Positions 55,161 to 64,000 of a DNA stretch of 64,000 nucleotides are shown piece by piece. Position numbers and translations under genes: made by a program. The first letter of the stretch is position 1, and each line of letters opens with the position of its first letter. Source of the stretch: Pseudozyma flocculosa PF-1 (taxonomy: Eukaryota; Basidiomycota; Ustilaginomycetes; Ustilaginales; Ustilaginaceae); the NCBI RefSeq assembly GCF_000417875.1, contig NW_006920884.1, positions 306,257 through 370,256 on the forward strand. The letters are read 5' to 3'. The notes beneath the pieces were generated by a model. The model was not told the DNA's origin. It was given only the letters and a program-made list of their open reading frames with translations, and made no database searches.

Positions 55161-56303
55161 TACAAGCCCGCGGCTCCCTCCGCTCGCAACGAGGTGCAGC
55201 TCTGCGTCAAGCTCGCTGCTCGACGGGCCCTTCCTTCGTCACGCCGCCGCCGCCGCCGCCACCGCCGCCTCCGCTTCCTGGGTGCAGCCAGGCCCACCTC
55301 TGGGCCCGCTCGCTCGCTCGCTCTCAGCCACCTCGACCTAACCCCGCTGCCCCAAGTGGCCGCCGCCACGCTCCGTCTCGACCTCGCCTCAGCCTCTAAT
55401 GGCTCCCGCTCCGTCCTCTTTCCCTCTTCCCCTCACACTCTTCAACCCCATCATCCCCATCATCCCCATCATCCTCACCATCACCTCCGCCGCCCTCATC
55501 GACCCCCTCTCGATCCTCTGCCGCCTGCTTATCGCCTACAGAGAGCATCATCCCGCTATACCTTCACTCGCCTTTGCCCAGTACGCCGTTGGCAGCTCAC
55601 GACACCGCCGTCTCCACTCGCCTCGCCACTGCCTGGGCACTGCCTGCATCTCCCCCGCACCTGGAGGACGGACCCCTGCGCACCGGAATCGACCACGACA
55701 CGGCTCAGCCAGCAGCATCTCCTTTGCTAACGTTCGAGGCTCGCCGATTCGACCTTGGGCTATCCGGCTCTAGATACATCGTCGCTGCCCCTGCGCTCTC
55801 CCCCACGCGCCTTCGACCTTCATTGTGCTTCTGCTTGTCGCCAGCCGACGCCCTTTGCTTGCATCGCACTCGCCACCCGACTGACGGCGGCGCTTCATAC
55901 CCGACCTTGCCGCCGACCTGACCGAGCTCCTGCAGAGTCGTCAAACCGGCTGTTATCCAGGTCGTCACCCTGCGACTCGACAGATCACGGGCACGCCGCT
56001 ACTTTCACCAAACCCGCCGAGCGAGACGAAAATCGACGGCGACCTCCGAGTGACGCAGCCTTCTTGCACTGTTCGCTCTCGCAGTAGCCTCTCTTTCGAC
56101 CATCGCTGTTCTCGATCCTTCATCTCGACCAATCCATCTGCTCCTTCCGACGCCTCGACCAGGCCTGGACGGACAGCCTCCTTGCGACTGCACGTCCGCG
56201 CTGCGAACCCGACCTCTTGTACAGCGTCGCTGCCCGCTCGAACGGACAAACAAGCCTCGCCGACATCGGCTGCCCCGCTCGTCGGGACCACAGGGTGCGG
56301 AGC

Positions 56304-59069
56304 ATGTCGTTAAAGTTCCTCTCCCGCTTGCGGGACAAGGAGAGGTCGCCTGCCAAGCCGAAACCGCTTCCGCCACTGCCATCACCCATCATGGCGCCAA
56401 GAACGGGCACCGAGATCGACATTTCAGAAATTCAAGTCATCTGTTGGGACGCCGAATCCACGAAGCGCGACTCGTCCACAGCAAAAGCTCGCGTCCAGGA
56501 TGCGATCGCTTCAGAAAGCCCAAAGACGCCCCTCTACGAGGCCTTCACCCAGAACAGAGGGAGCAGCTCCTCGTCCTCAGCAGAGGCGGGCCCCAGCAGG
56601 CAGCCCTCGAACCCGCAGCTCGCTACGACTACCTCTGTGCTCGACCGCCCGAGGGTCATCTCGACCCGTCTTGAACCAGAGGTCCCACCGCGCATCCACT
56701 CCAAGCCCTCGACCTCGACCCTGGACACCCGTGAGGAGCTCCGATCGCCCGAGACCGAAGCTTCGCCCACAAAAAAGGCCGGTCCGTCTCTTACGAAGCG
56801 GAAGCCGGCCTCGTCGAGGCAGGCCAGGCCAACGACGGCGGGCGAGCCATCCTCCAAGGCATTCTACCGCACCGACACCATGCAATCAGTCGGCAGCGTA
56901 GTCTCTCTGACCAGCGTCGTGGACGACGTCGAACACATTGGCGCCGGATCCAAGGCACGAAAAGGCTCGTTCGGTCTGGCCAAGAAGGCGTCGATGCACT
57001 TCTTCCGCAAGGCCAAGTCGCCGTCGACGGCGGACGCGAGGGGCTCGTCGGAATCTTCGGGCGGCTCGCACGAGGATCATCAGCCGCACCTGGCAAGGAG
57101 GAGCCGGAGCTCCTCGATGACCTCGCTCTCGTCGGCCGTCTTCAACCTTCGCACCAAGGAGAAGCCGCCAAGCCTTCCGATCTCCCACCACGGCCTCACC
57201 GGCGGCTCTGTCGGCCGCCACGTTGGCGAGAACCGCCCGCCAACTTCGTGGAAGCCCGCGTCGGCCTCGACCGAGACGAGCCCTCAGATTCCCTCGCTGG
57301 CCTATGCGTCCGAGACGGAGCTGAGCGGGAGCAAGGAGCAGGCAGACGGGAAGCCGCAAAGGTCCAAGGCCAGGAGCGCCATTGCCCGGGCTCGCAGCAT
57401 CAAGAAGGCAGCATCATCGCATCGGGCCAAGAGCGGATCTGAAGGCTCGACCGCCACGAGTCCGACCGTGTCTGAGACGGCGGCTGGTACGTTTTCCTCC
57501 ATCGCAACCGCGCCAGCGCAAAGCTTTGCGTCAAACGAAAAGGAGGTGCTCGCGGAGCGGGCCGTCACCGTCAGCTCTCCTGGGCTGCCGACCGTCTCGC
57601 TGCCCGGATCGACCTCGTCGAACGAAGCGCAGCAGCAATCGCTCAACGGGCTCATGGCGACCAAGCTGTTCCAGCAGCTCGGTCCTCCTCCCTCTGGGCT
57701 GGATGCGTCGGCGTTCGAGAGGCGCGTCGAGATTGTGCTCGAGTACATCGACAGCCGTTGCGCGATCGCGGCGGAGCTGGCAAAGAAGCCGCACTCGCCC
57801 ACCAGCCCGCGCAGCAGCCTCCCTCCTCCCAGCCGACAGCCAATCCTCCGACGCGGACTGTCGGTTGCCTCGACCGAGGACGAGTTCGACAAGATTGAAT
57901 GCCAGTTCGAGCAGGAGATGCTGCAGATGCTTGCTCGCGGAGCCTGCGAGAGATCCGTGAGTGTGGCTCCGAACGAGATCGCATGCGCCGAATTGATGTG
58001 CGCTGCGGTACTGACCGGCGCCCTGTGCCCTCCCGTGTCCTCTTTTACCTGGCGGAACCTGCAGAGCGTCGAAGAGCTGAAGCTCGACGCCGTCTTCCTC
58101 GAGGCCCGCCGCCGAACCGGAGTCGGCCACGCCCGCACTCATTTCCAGCTCTTCTCCGACAGCACCTCGACCGCCAGCCCGCTCTTGACCCCGGATGGTC
58201 GAGGATGGGCCAACGGCGCTGGTCTCGGCACCTCGCCGCGGATGACATCGTCGGGCGTCGGCGCTGCCCTGCACGGCGACACGTTGACCGGTCTGGCGAT
58301 GCCGCTACGTCCGGCTCCGAGGCGTAGGAAGCGGCCGACGACGGCACCCGAAACCCAGGGGCCGGTGCCCGGGTTCGGCCACCTGCCACCTTCGCCGCCT
58401 GCCCCGCAGTTCGGGGGCGCGGCGTCTGGCACCCTGTCTGCGTTTGCTGGCACTTCGCACTTCCCGCGTTCTCCCGCGCCCAGCTTCCAGTCGATGCAAG
58501 CCTCGGACGATTCGCACGACTACGCCTCGAGGGATGGGCACGGTCTGGGCTTCGAAATTGTGCGACCTGGCGGCTGGACGCACGATGCGGACGGCAAGAC
58601 GCCTGCGGGTCTCTTCACTCCCCAGTCGTTCAGCGCGAGATCGCCACCTTCGGCGCCGCTGTCGCACGACCACCACTCTTCTCGCAGCAGCCAGGGGCAC
58701 GGAGGACGCGGCTCGGGGTCCCTGCAGTCGAGCGTGCCACCGCCGTCGCTCTACGGCAGCGGCAGCGGCAGCGGCACCGTGGGCACCTATCCGAGCTTCT
58801 ACCGACGAGGCTCGAGCGACCGCGACAGCAGCAGCAGCCACACGACACGGAGCGTGCGCTCGCCCATGACGACGACGATGAGCTACGGGCGGTGGAGCAG
58901 CCGGCTGAGCGCGGGTACGCGCAACTCGCAGGACACCAATGAGACCGCCGACACGACCGAGTCGACGCTGGCGGGGGGCAGCAGCCACGTCTCAGCAGCC
59001 GAGCCGATGGCGCTGTGCGGAATCGAGAAGGCAGCCTACAGGATGCCGCAGGGCAGCGTTGCAAGCTAG
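56304..59069 (+). CDS. Large disordered protein of unknown function
   Basis: Single-exon gene of 921 residues starting at ATG 56304 (MSLKFLSRLRDKERS). An in-frame non-ATG extension upstream is ignored. The N-terminus is basic with PKPLPPLPSP, a possible SH3-binding stretch. The rest is mostly Ser/Thr/Pro/Arg-rich disorder with many SP/TP sites. Two more ordered islands stand out. One is a basic region near residues 218-235 (KARKGSFGLAKKASMHFFRK). The other is a helical part near residues 455-650: FERRVEIVLEYIDSRCAIAAELAKK, then DEFDKIECQFEQEMLQMLARGACE and ACAELMCAAVLTGALCPP. I recognise no family. It sits downstream of the 8.6 kb gene-poor region, and its leader is long and C/T-rich, which suggests complex regulation. 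A cortical or signalling adaptor would fit the composition, but that is speculation. Confidence 0.8.
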   Translation: MSLKFLSRLRDKERSPAKPKPLPPLPSPIMAPRTGTEIDISEIQVICWDAESTKRDSSTAKARVQDAIASESPKTPLYEAFTQNRGSSSSSSAEAGPSRQPSNPQLATTTSVLDRPRVISTRLEPEVPPRIHSKPSTSTLDTREELRSPETEASPTKKAGPSLTKRKPASSRQARPTTAGEPSSKAFYRTDTMQSVGSVVSLTSVVDDVEHIGAGSKARKGSFGLAKKASMHFFRKAKSPSTADARGSSESSGGSHEDHQPHLARRSRSSSMTSLSSAVFNLRTKEKPPSLPISHHGLTGGSVGRHVGENRPPTSWKPASASTETSPQIPSLAYASETELSGSKEQADGKPQRSKARSAIARARSIKKAASSHRAKSGSEGSTATSPTVSETAAGTFSSIATAPAQSFASNEKEVLAERAVTVSSPGLPTVSLPGSTSSNEAQQQSLNGLMATKLFQQLGPPPSGLDASAFERRVEIVLEYIDSRCAIAAELAKKPHSPTSPRSSLPPPSRQPILRRGLSVASTEDEFDKIECQFEQEMLQMLARGACERSVSVAPNEIACAELMCAAVLTGALCPPVSSFTWRNLQSVEELKLDAVFLEARRRTGVGHARTHFQLFSDSTSTASPLLTPDGRGWANGAGLGTSPRMTSSGVGAALHGDTLTGLAMPLRPAPRRRKRPTTAPETQGPVPGFGHLPPSPPAPQFGGAASGTLSAFAGTSHFPRSPAPSFQSMQASDDSHDYASRDGHGLGFEIVRPGGWTHDADGKTPAGLFTPQSFSARSPPSAPLSHDHHSSRSSQGHGGRGSGSLQSSVPPPSLYGSGSGSGTVGTYPSFYRRGSSDRDSSSSHTTRSVRSPMTTTMSYGRWSSRLSAGTRNSQDTNETADTTESTLAGGSSHVSAAEPMALCGIEKAAYRMPQGSVAS

Positions 59070-60044
59070 CCGGTCCCCGGCTCCCTCGTGCATTGTGCCT
59101 TCCACTGCCCTGCCCCGTCCCGCCCCTCCGACGCCGAAGGGGCCTCGAGGTTGGCGACGTGCCACCGCTCGCTCATCAACGCTATCCGAACGCGGTGCGA
59201 GCACCGAGACTCGCCTCTTTGCCAGCTGTATAATGATACCACCTGGGCCGGCTGCGCCTGTCGGCCCCTGCCTCTCTTTACCCCTCGTGCCCTCTGTATC
59301 ATCCACGATTCGCCGCCGATACCACGCTTCCACGGAGCGAGCCGAGCCCAGCTCGAGATCCCTCTTTTCAAACCTGCTGGGTGCTAGCAGAGTGGCTGCC
59401 TTGGATTGAGAGGGTGGGCAGCAGATGACTATGGCCCGAGGCGCTCGCTGGCTGAGCGCGCCGGGCGAGGAGATCGAGCCAAGGTCTGGCTTGGCCTGGC
59501 CGAGTCAGGCGTGGCCCAACTTGGCCGGGCGTGCCGCAGGGGCCACGCCAAGAGTGAGCGAGCAGGCAGAAAAGGCAGCGCAAGCGTGCATGTGGAGTTG
59601 CGGCGGCCGGCCTTGCTTGGCCTTCCTGGCCTGCTGGCGGGTCGAGCCAGCCAGGGGGGAAGACGTTGGAGCTGGCCTGGCCTGGCCTGGCCAGACGAGG
59701 GGCCGTCAGGGTCCGCCAGCCCCTCCCTCGCAGGTCGATGCTTGCTGCGCTTCTGTCTCTGCCCTCTCCTCTCTCTCCCCCTTTCCTCCACCACCACCAC
59801 CATCACACTAGCAGTCGCTCGTCCCGTCTCGGTCCCGCCCCAGCATCCCTGCTGCTATAGCCCACTTGCCCCCTAAGCAGCTAGACGATTCACGCTCAGT
59901 CACTCGCCCGCTTCATCGCCTCGCCCACGCCGCTCCACGTCACCCGGCCACGTCATTGTCCACCCCGCGCCGCGCCCTAGTCTAGACACCATCCTCATAC
60001 CCTCGGTCTCGTCGCGACACATCCTCCACGTCTCCATTGCAGCT
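59070..60044. promoter_or_regulatory. Promoter region of the JAMM deubiquitinase gene
   Basis: No gene is supported. It contains dense CTTGGCC, GCCTGGCC and TGGCCTTCC words at 59485-59530 and 59610-59690, followed by a C/T-rich leader reaching the ATG at 60045. These words are the same kind seen in the eS1/eS7 promoter. Confidence 0.5.
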
Positions 60045-62338
60045 ATGCCATCCAGGCACCCTCCCATACCCTCCATCTTCTCCAAAGTACCGTCCTCTTC
60101 CTCGTCCAGCGCACGCTCCAGCCCGCACAACGCCTCTCCCGTCTCCCTAGCTCCCGTCCGCCCTCTTTCGATAGCCGAGCTGGCCGACAAGGCCAACCAG
60201 GCCAGCGATGCGCTCCCATTCAGCCCCGCCATTCCCATACGCCGCTACCTCAACGGCGCCAACACCCTACGCAGGCAGGCCGCCGTCTACAACCGCGAGG
60301 GCGACAGAGAGTCGGAGTTCGTCTGCCTCGTCAAGTGCGCCCGGCTCCTCATCGAGCTCCTCCCCAGCAGCCACCCGCAGTACAAGTCGCTCGACCCAGA
60401 GACGCGCGCCGCCGTCAAAAGAGACGGCCAGGAACTCCTCGACGCCATCTCGGACGCAAAGTCGGCCCTCGCCAACAGGTACGAGGCCTGGAACGCCCTC
60501 GATCCCGAAGCAAAGGCCGCATACAGGCAGGCCGGATCGGACCTCGGCGGCGGTGGCGGCAGCAGCCGGTCGAGAGCCGACTCGAGGAGCTCTAGGGAAG
60601 GCTCTGCGACGTCCAACTCGACTCCAAAGCCCTCGTCAGCATCGAATGCGCCTCCACCGCCATCGCCACGGCGTTCGCACAGACCCGCCGCTTCCACATC
60701 CGCCCCTGCCTCTGCGAGGCCAAAAGAGGAGCCCAGCATCCCCTTCAAGAAACCGGACCGCGGAGACGATGGCTTCGACGTCCGCCGCATCCTTGGCTTT
60801 GGCAAGTCCTCGGCCGATGCTAGCGGCAGCAGGCAACGGTGGGTCACGATGCGCGGACATGAGCGGCAGCCCGAGAGACATGCTCGTTGCAACGCATAGC
60901 TGAACAGTCGACTTCTTCGCTTCCTCATCCTTTTTTTCGCCGGCTGATCAGGCGCGATGCCCCGGCCGAGATCCCCTACCAGCCTCCGACGGCATCCACA
61001 GCCTTTACCAGCTCTCCGCTCGACCCCTTCGTCCATCCGCACAGCAAGGCCAAGCCCAAGCCGGGCTCGAGCGGGTCCAAGAGGGCACCGGACATCAAGA
61101 ACATCTCGTATCCGATACTCCAGTCCAAGCCAAGCTCACGGATGAGCATACATCAGACCCAGCAGGGCTTTGCGCCCAGCTCCAGCGCCACCGCAAGGTA
61201 CTACCAGACGCTGCGGACCAGCGAGACGGCCAGTCAACCCGGCAGCGGGTCCGGCAGCAGCAGCGGCAGAGGCGACCACACCGGCCATGGCCATGGCACT
61301 ACGGCCGCTATGCCTGACCCATGGACGCACCATTCCAGCATGCCCTTCCCCGTCCCAGGCGCCCCTGCCCTGCCACCACCTCCACCGCGGCCCACACCTC
61401 CTCCGCCTCCGCACGCATCCTACGCCCAGATGCCTGTGGCCCAGCCGACGGGCCCTGCGCCCCCCACCCTGCAGCCAAAGCCGCGCTCGTTGCGAGGACC
61501 GCTGCCGGCGGTGCCGGCGTATCCGCAGGGCATGCCGCTGCCGCAGGGCGTGTCGCGCGACGCTCACGGGCCGGCCATGCCGACGCTGACGCCGCACACG
61601 CCGCACACGCCGACGCCGTCGTCTTCGGCGGCTGCATCCAACGTGCTCGCGCAGGCGGTGCAGCAGATGACGCTGGGCACAGGGGGCCGCAGCCAGGCCC
61701 TGAGCCGCGAGGCCGCCTCGCTCCTCGCTGCCGCCGCCAAGCCCGAGCCAGACGAGCCGATCCGCTCCTACACCGAGGGCGGCCAGCCGCTGCGCAGCCT
61801 GCTGGTGCCCGAAGAGGTCATTGGGGCCTTCGTGGGCATGTCGGACCCCAACACGCGCGCCAACCTCGAGACGTGCGCGCTGCTCCAGGGCCGGCTGGAG
61901 CGCAACCGGTTCCGCGTGAGCCATCTCGTCTTCCCCCAGCAGACGGCCACGTCGGACAGCTGCACGACGAGCAACGAGGAGGAGATTATGGCGTTCCAGG
62001 AGGCCAACGACCTCATCACGCTCGGCTGGATCCACACTCACCCGACGCAGAGCTGCTTCCTCAGCAGCCTCGACCTGCACACGCACGCCGGCTACCAGAT
62101 GATGCTGCCCGAGGCCATCGCCATTGTCTGCTCGCCCGCGCACGAGCCCAGCTTCGGCCTGTTTCGCCTGACGGACCCCACCGGCCTGCGCACCGTCGTC
62201 GACTGCCGGCAGCCCGGCCTCTTCCACCCGCACGTCGCCGAAGACGGCAGGGACCTGGCGCTCTACACCGATGCCATCTACGGCCATGTTGCCCTGATTG
62301 GCGGCATCGGCCTCGAGATTGTCGACCTGCGCAAGTAG
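60045..62338 (+). CDS. SST2: AMSH/Sst2-type JAMM deubiquitinase
   Basis: Zinc-dependent deubiquitinase of the AMSH family, expected to cleave Lys63-linked ubiquitin at endosomes. Exon 1 is 60045-60838 and exon 2 is 60952-62338. The intron 60839-60951 has donor GTGGGT and acceptor ATCAG behind a T-rich tract, and an arginine codon is split. About 726 residues. The N-terminal helical MIT/USP8-dimer-like region has IRRYLNGANTLRRQAAVYNREGD, LVKCARLLIELLPSHP-type and WNALDP elements (about 40-165). A Pro-rich middle follows, with runs of Pro near 175 codons into exon 2. The JAMM motif is H626-T-H628-P...S636-S-L-D639, and the upstream catalytic Glu lies in ANLETCALLQGRLERN. SCFLSSLDLHTHAGYQ is typical of AMSH. 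The stop codon is 49 bp from the convergent Dicer stop. Confidence 0.93.
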
Positions 62339-62387
62339 CAGAGGTCGGCGGCGGTCGGCCGGCCCTCTCTCTCTCCGTCCCCTTTCT
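62339..62387. other. Very short convergent spacer
   Basis: Only 49 bp separate the stop codons of the JAMM gene (plus) and Dicer (minus). Normal 3' untranslated regions would overlap, so complementary transcripts are expected if both genes are expressed together. Confidence 0.7.
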
Positions 62388-64000
62388 TCAGTGCTGGCGG
62401 CGGCCCTTCTTGCAGCTGCAGCGTACGACGTCGACCATCTTGGGCGGCGTCCTGGCCGCGATCTCCGGGAACGACGTCGACGCATCGAACGGCCGCATCC
62501 AGCGCATCGCCTTGATCACTGCGCGGAACGTGGGCAGCGAGACCTGCCCGACGACGCAGCGCTCCGACTCCTGCTCTTCGGCGTCGCTCGCGTCGCCCTT
62601 GTCGTCGTGGCCGCCGTAGCCGCCGTTCTCGGCATCGAGGCTGTCCCGGGCGGCGATGGACGCGGCCACGGCAGAGCGCTGCGGGTAGGCCATCGTCCTC
62701 TTGGCCTGGATCAGCGCCTGTCGCTGGACATGGGAGCGGATCCTCTCGGTCGTCTCGGCCAGGAGCACGCCGTGCGAGTAGATGCGGCATCGCACCGCTT
62801 CCGCGCCCATCTCGGCCATCCGTGCGGCCCGGTCGCTGCCATCGCTGTCGCCGTCGTCGCCGCTGTTGCCACCGCTGTTGCCGCCGCTGTCGCCACCGCT
62901 GCCGCCACCGTTGCCGCGGCCAGCGTCCGACAGGTACCGCAGTCCTTCTTGGCCCGGCCCGACGCTGTAGGCAAACTGGATGGCCAGCCCCCAGCCGGAG
63001 CACTTTCGCTTGCCCGTCAGCAGGCTGGTCAGCACCTTGATGTTGGGTACGACGGCCAGCTCGGGCGTGCACCACCGGCGCAGGAAAGGCCAGTAGACGT
63101 GCTCAAAGACGCGCTCGGCCCGGTCAAAGTCGAAGCGGGCATCGACCAGCACGGCGCCGAGGCTCGACTCGACGACGTCGGCGACGGCTTTCGGGTTGCG
63201 CGTCGTCCACCAGTACTGCCTCGGCTCGCCACCGCCGTTGCCGCCGCCGCCGCGACCGAGCTCGGCCCTGTCCTCTTCGGCGCGCCGCAGCTGGCGGACG
63301 GCGTCGGTGTAGGTCGAGACGGCCTCCTTGAGCGGCGCCGAGTGGCTGGCGATGAAGCTGGTCAGGTCGAGCACCTCGCACAGCGCCGAGAGCGTGGCGT
63401 TCGAGACCATGTTGCTCTTGAGCGCCGTCGCCTCGCCCTCGTCGAGATGCGGGTAGAGGCGGCGGATCTTGAGGATGACGCAGTAGTCGAGGAAGGCGTC
63501 TCCCAGGTACTCGAGGCGCTGGTACGAGGGCAACACCGAGGCGAGCAGCGACGGGTGAGTGAAGGCCTCGAGGGCGAGGTGCGGCGCGGCAAACGTGTAG
63601 TCGAACACCCGTTCGAGGTGCGACAGCGCCGACGTGTCGACGCGCGAGCGCCAGCTCGGGTCCGGCGGCGGCGAGAGGGCCGTCAGCTGCCCGTGGAACG
63701 ACGACGGGCCGGCGATATCGTCGGGCAGGATGCCGATCGAGACGGCCGTCTGCAGCACGCCGGCGATGCCCGAGTGGACGAGCGAAGCGCCGAGCAGCGC
63801 CTCGACCATGTCGGACAGCGCCTTGCAGGGCACCACGTCCCGCGCCGCGACGGGCACGGCAGCGTCGACGTCAACGAGGCGCTGGGCCAGCGTCAGGTCG
63901 GCGTCGTCGGGCGTAGTCCGGATCGTCGGAAGTCCGGCGTCGTCGGCGGCGTTGTCGGCGGGACCTCCGGCACCGGCGTTGGCGGTCCGGATGCCAGGTG
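62388..64000 (-). CDS. DCL: Dicer, C-terminal part (runs off the right edge)
   Basis: Partial gene, with the 5' end beyond the window. The frame is open to base 64000 and encodes about 537 residues, with no intron seen. First comes the tail of RNase IIIa (PCKALSDMVEALLGASLVHSG). RNase IIIb is complete, with FTHPSLLAS and QRLEYLGDAFLDYCV followed by KAVADVVESSLGAVLVD. All four expected acidic residues (E and D in EYLGDAFLD, D and E in ADVVES) are present, so catalysis is plausible. NIKVLTSLLTGK and GWGLAIQFAYS may start a divergent double-stranded-RNA-binding region. A Gly/Asn/Ser/Asp-rich insert of about 30 residues (genomic 62830-62935) interrupts it before VRCRIYSHGVLLAETTERIRS. The end is CSCKKGRRQ. 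Two RNase III domains in tandem exclude a bacterial-type RNase III. Confidence 0.92.
   Translation of the reverse strand, partial: PGIRTANAGAGGPADNAADDAGLPTIRTTPDDADLTLAQRLVDVDAAVPVAARDVVPCKALSDMVEALLGASLVHSGIAGVLQTAVSIGILPDDIAGPSSFHGQLTALSPPPDPSWRSRVDTSALSHLERVFDYTFAAPHLALEAFTHPSLLASVLPSYQRLEYLGDAFLDYCVILKIRRLYPHLDEGEATALKSNMVSNATLSALCEVLDLTSFIASHSAPLKEAVSTYTDAVRQLRRAEEDRAELGRGGGGNGGGEPRQYWWTTRNPKAVADVVESSLGAVLVDARFDFDRAERVFEHVYWPFLRRWCTPELAVVPNIKVLTSLLTGKRKCSGWGLAIQFAYSVGPGQEGLRYLSDAGRGNGGGSGGDSGGNSGGNSGDDGDSDGSDRAARMAEMGAEAVRCRIYSHGVLLAETTERIRSHVQRQALIQAKRTMAYPQRSAVAASIAARDSLDAENGGYGGHDDKGDASDAEEQESERCVVGQVSLPTFRAVIKAMRWMRPFDASTSFPEIAARTPPKMVDVVRCSCKKGRRQH

Larger units (their letters stand above)
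47670..56303. other. Gene-poor, repeat-tract-rich region of 8.6 kb
   Basis: The longest non-coding stretch in the window, between the Not3 stop codon and the ATG of the 921-residue protein. No frame shows a recognisable domain, signal peptide or sensible splice structure. It is rich in simple tracts: CTTG at 51291-51311, CCTG at 53718-53760, GCT near 54214-54239 and 55117-55160, and CTCG near 51780-51795 and 54960-54985. Separate GGTACC/GTACCT clusters lie at about 50468-50515 and 51095-51120. From about 55380 it becomes C/T-rich and looks like the leader of the downstream gene, including an ATG frame of 124 codons at 55399. Long regulatory DNA, non-coding RNA or decayed sequence are all possible. 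Confidence 0.5.

Noticed and set aside
55399..55773. 124-codon ATG frame with hydrophobic start
   Set aside because: Its Ile/Pro repetition comes from a CATCATCCC tract in the leader of the gene at 56304. Kept only as a possible upstream frame, not as a gene.

Overview
This is a GC-rich nuclear segment from a basidiomycete fungus, most likely one of the Ustilaginomycotina (smut fungi and relatives). The reasons are short GT-AG introns with GTGAGT-type donors, strong C/G third-position codon use, long low-complexity Ser/Ala/Pro/Gln tracts in the proteins, small TATA-driven secreted proteins, and a fungal gene set (Bem1, CCR4-NOT subunit 3/5, GH128, Dicer). The lineage is an inference, not a measurement. 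Exon boundaries below were worked out by hand from splice consensus, reading phase and family alignment from memory. Only ATG was accepted as a start.

Layout. 1-2.4 kb is leader-like sequence with no gene. 2.4-6.9 kb holds a divergent ribosomal protein pair, eS1 (minus) and eS7 (plus). 8.5-14.2 kb is a large RasGAP of the Bud2 type. 15 kb is a small secreted protein with a TATA box. 17.9-19.4 kb is S-adenosylmethionine synthetase (minus), divergent from mitochondrial uS4m (20.8-22.2 kb). 22.4-24.8 kb has two further secreted proteins (minus), separated by an assembly gap. 26.0-28.3 kb is a Bem1-like SH3-SH3-PX-PB1 scaffold (minus). 32.4-33.5 kb is a secreted GH128 glucanase. 34.4-39.1 kb is one uninterrupted 1551-codon reading frame. 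It joins a DUF1640/MCUR1-like coiled-coil membrane protein, a gamma-butyrobetaine-dioxygenase-like (Aim17-type) enzyme and the haem A pathway farnesyltransferase COX10. This is the most remarkable object in the window. 39.8-41.4 kb is a Gemin2/Brr1 homologue (minus). 42.0-42.6 kb is mitochondrial uS14m, and 42.97-43.8 kb is mitochondrial bL19m (minus). 44.6-47.7 kb is the CCR4-NOT subunit Not3/Not5, interrupted by a second assembly gap. 47.7-56.3 kb is a gene-poor, repeat-tract-rich stretch of about 8.6 kb. 56.3-59.1 kb encodes a 921-residue disordered protein of unknown function. 60.0-62.3 kb is an AMSH/Sst2-type JAMM deubiquitinase. The right edge is the C-terminal half of a Dicer (minus), convergent with the JAMM gene at only 49 bp.

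How the genes relate. Housekeeping translation genes (eS1, eS7) and methyl-donor synthesis sit next to a set of mitochondrial genes: uS4m, uS14m, bL19m and the triple fusion containing COX10. Bud2-type RasGAP and Bem1 are both components of the fungal cell-polarity machinery. Three small secreted proteins lacking cysteine in their mature parts, plus a secreted glucanase, suggest a plant- or surface-interacting lifestyle. The presence of Dicer says this species retained at least part of RNA interference, unlike Ustilago maydis.
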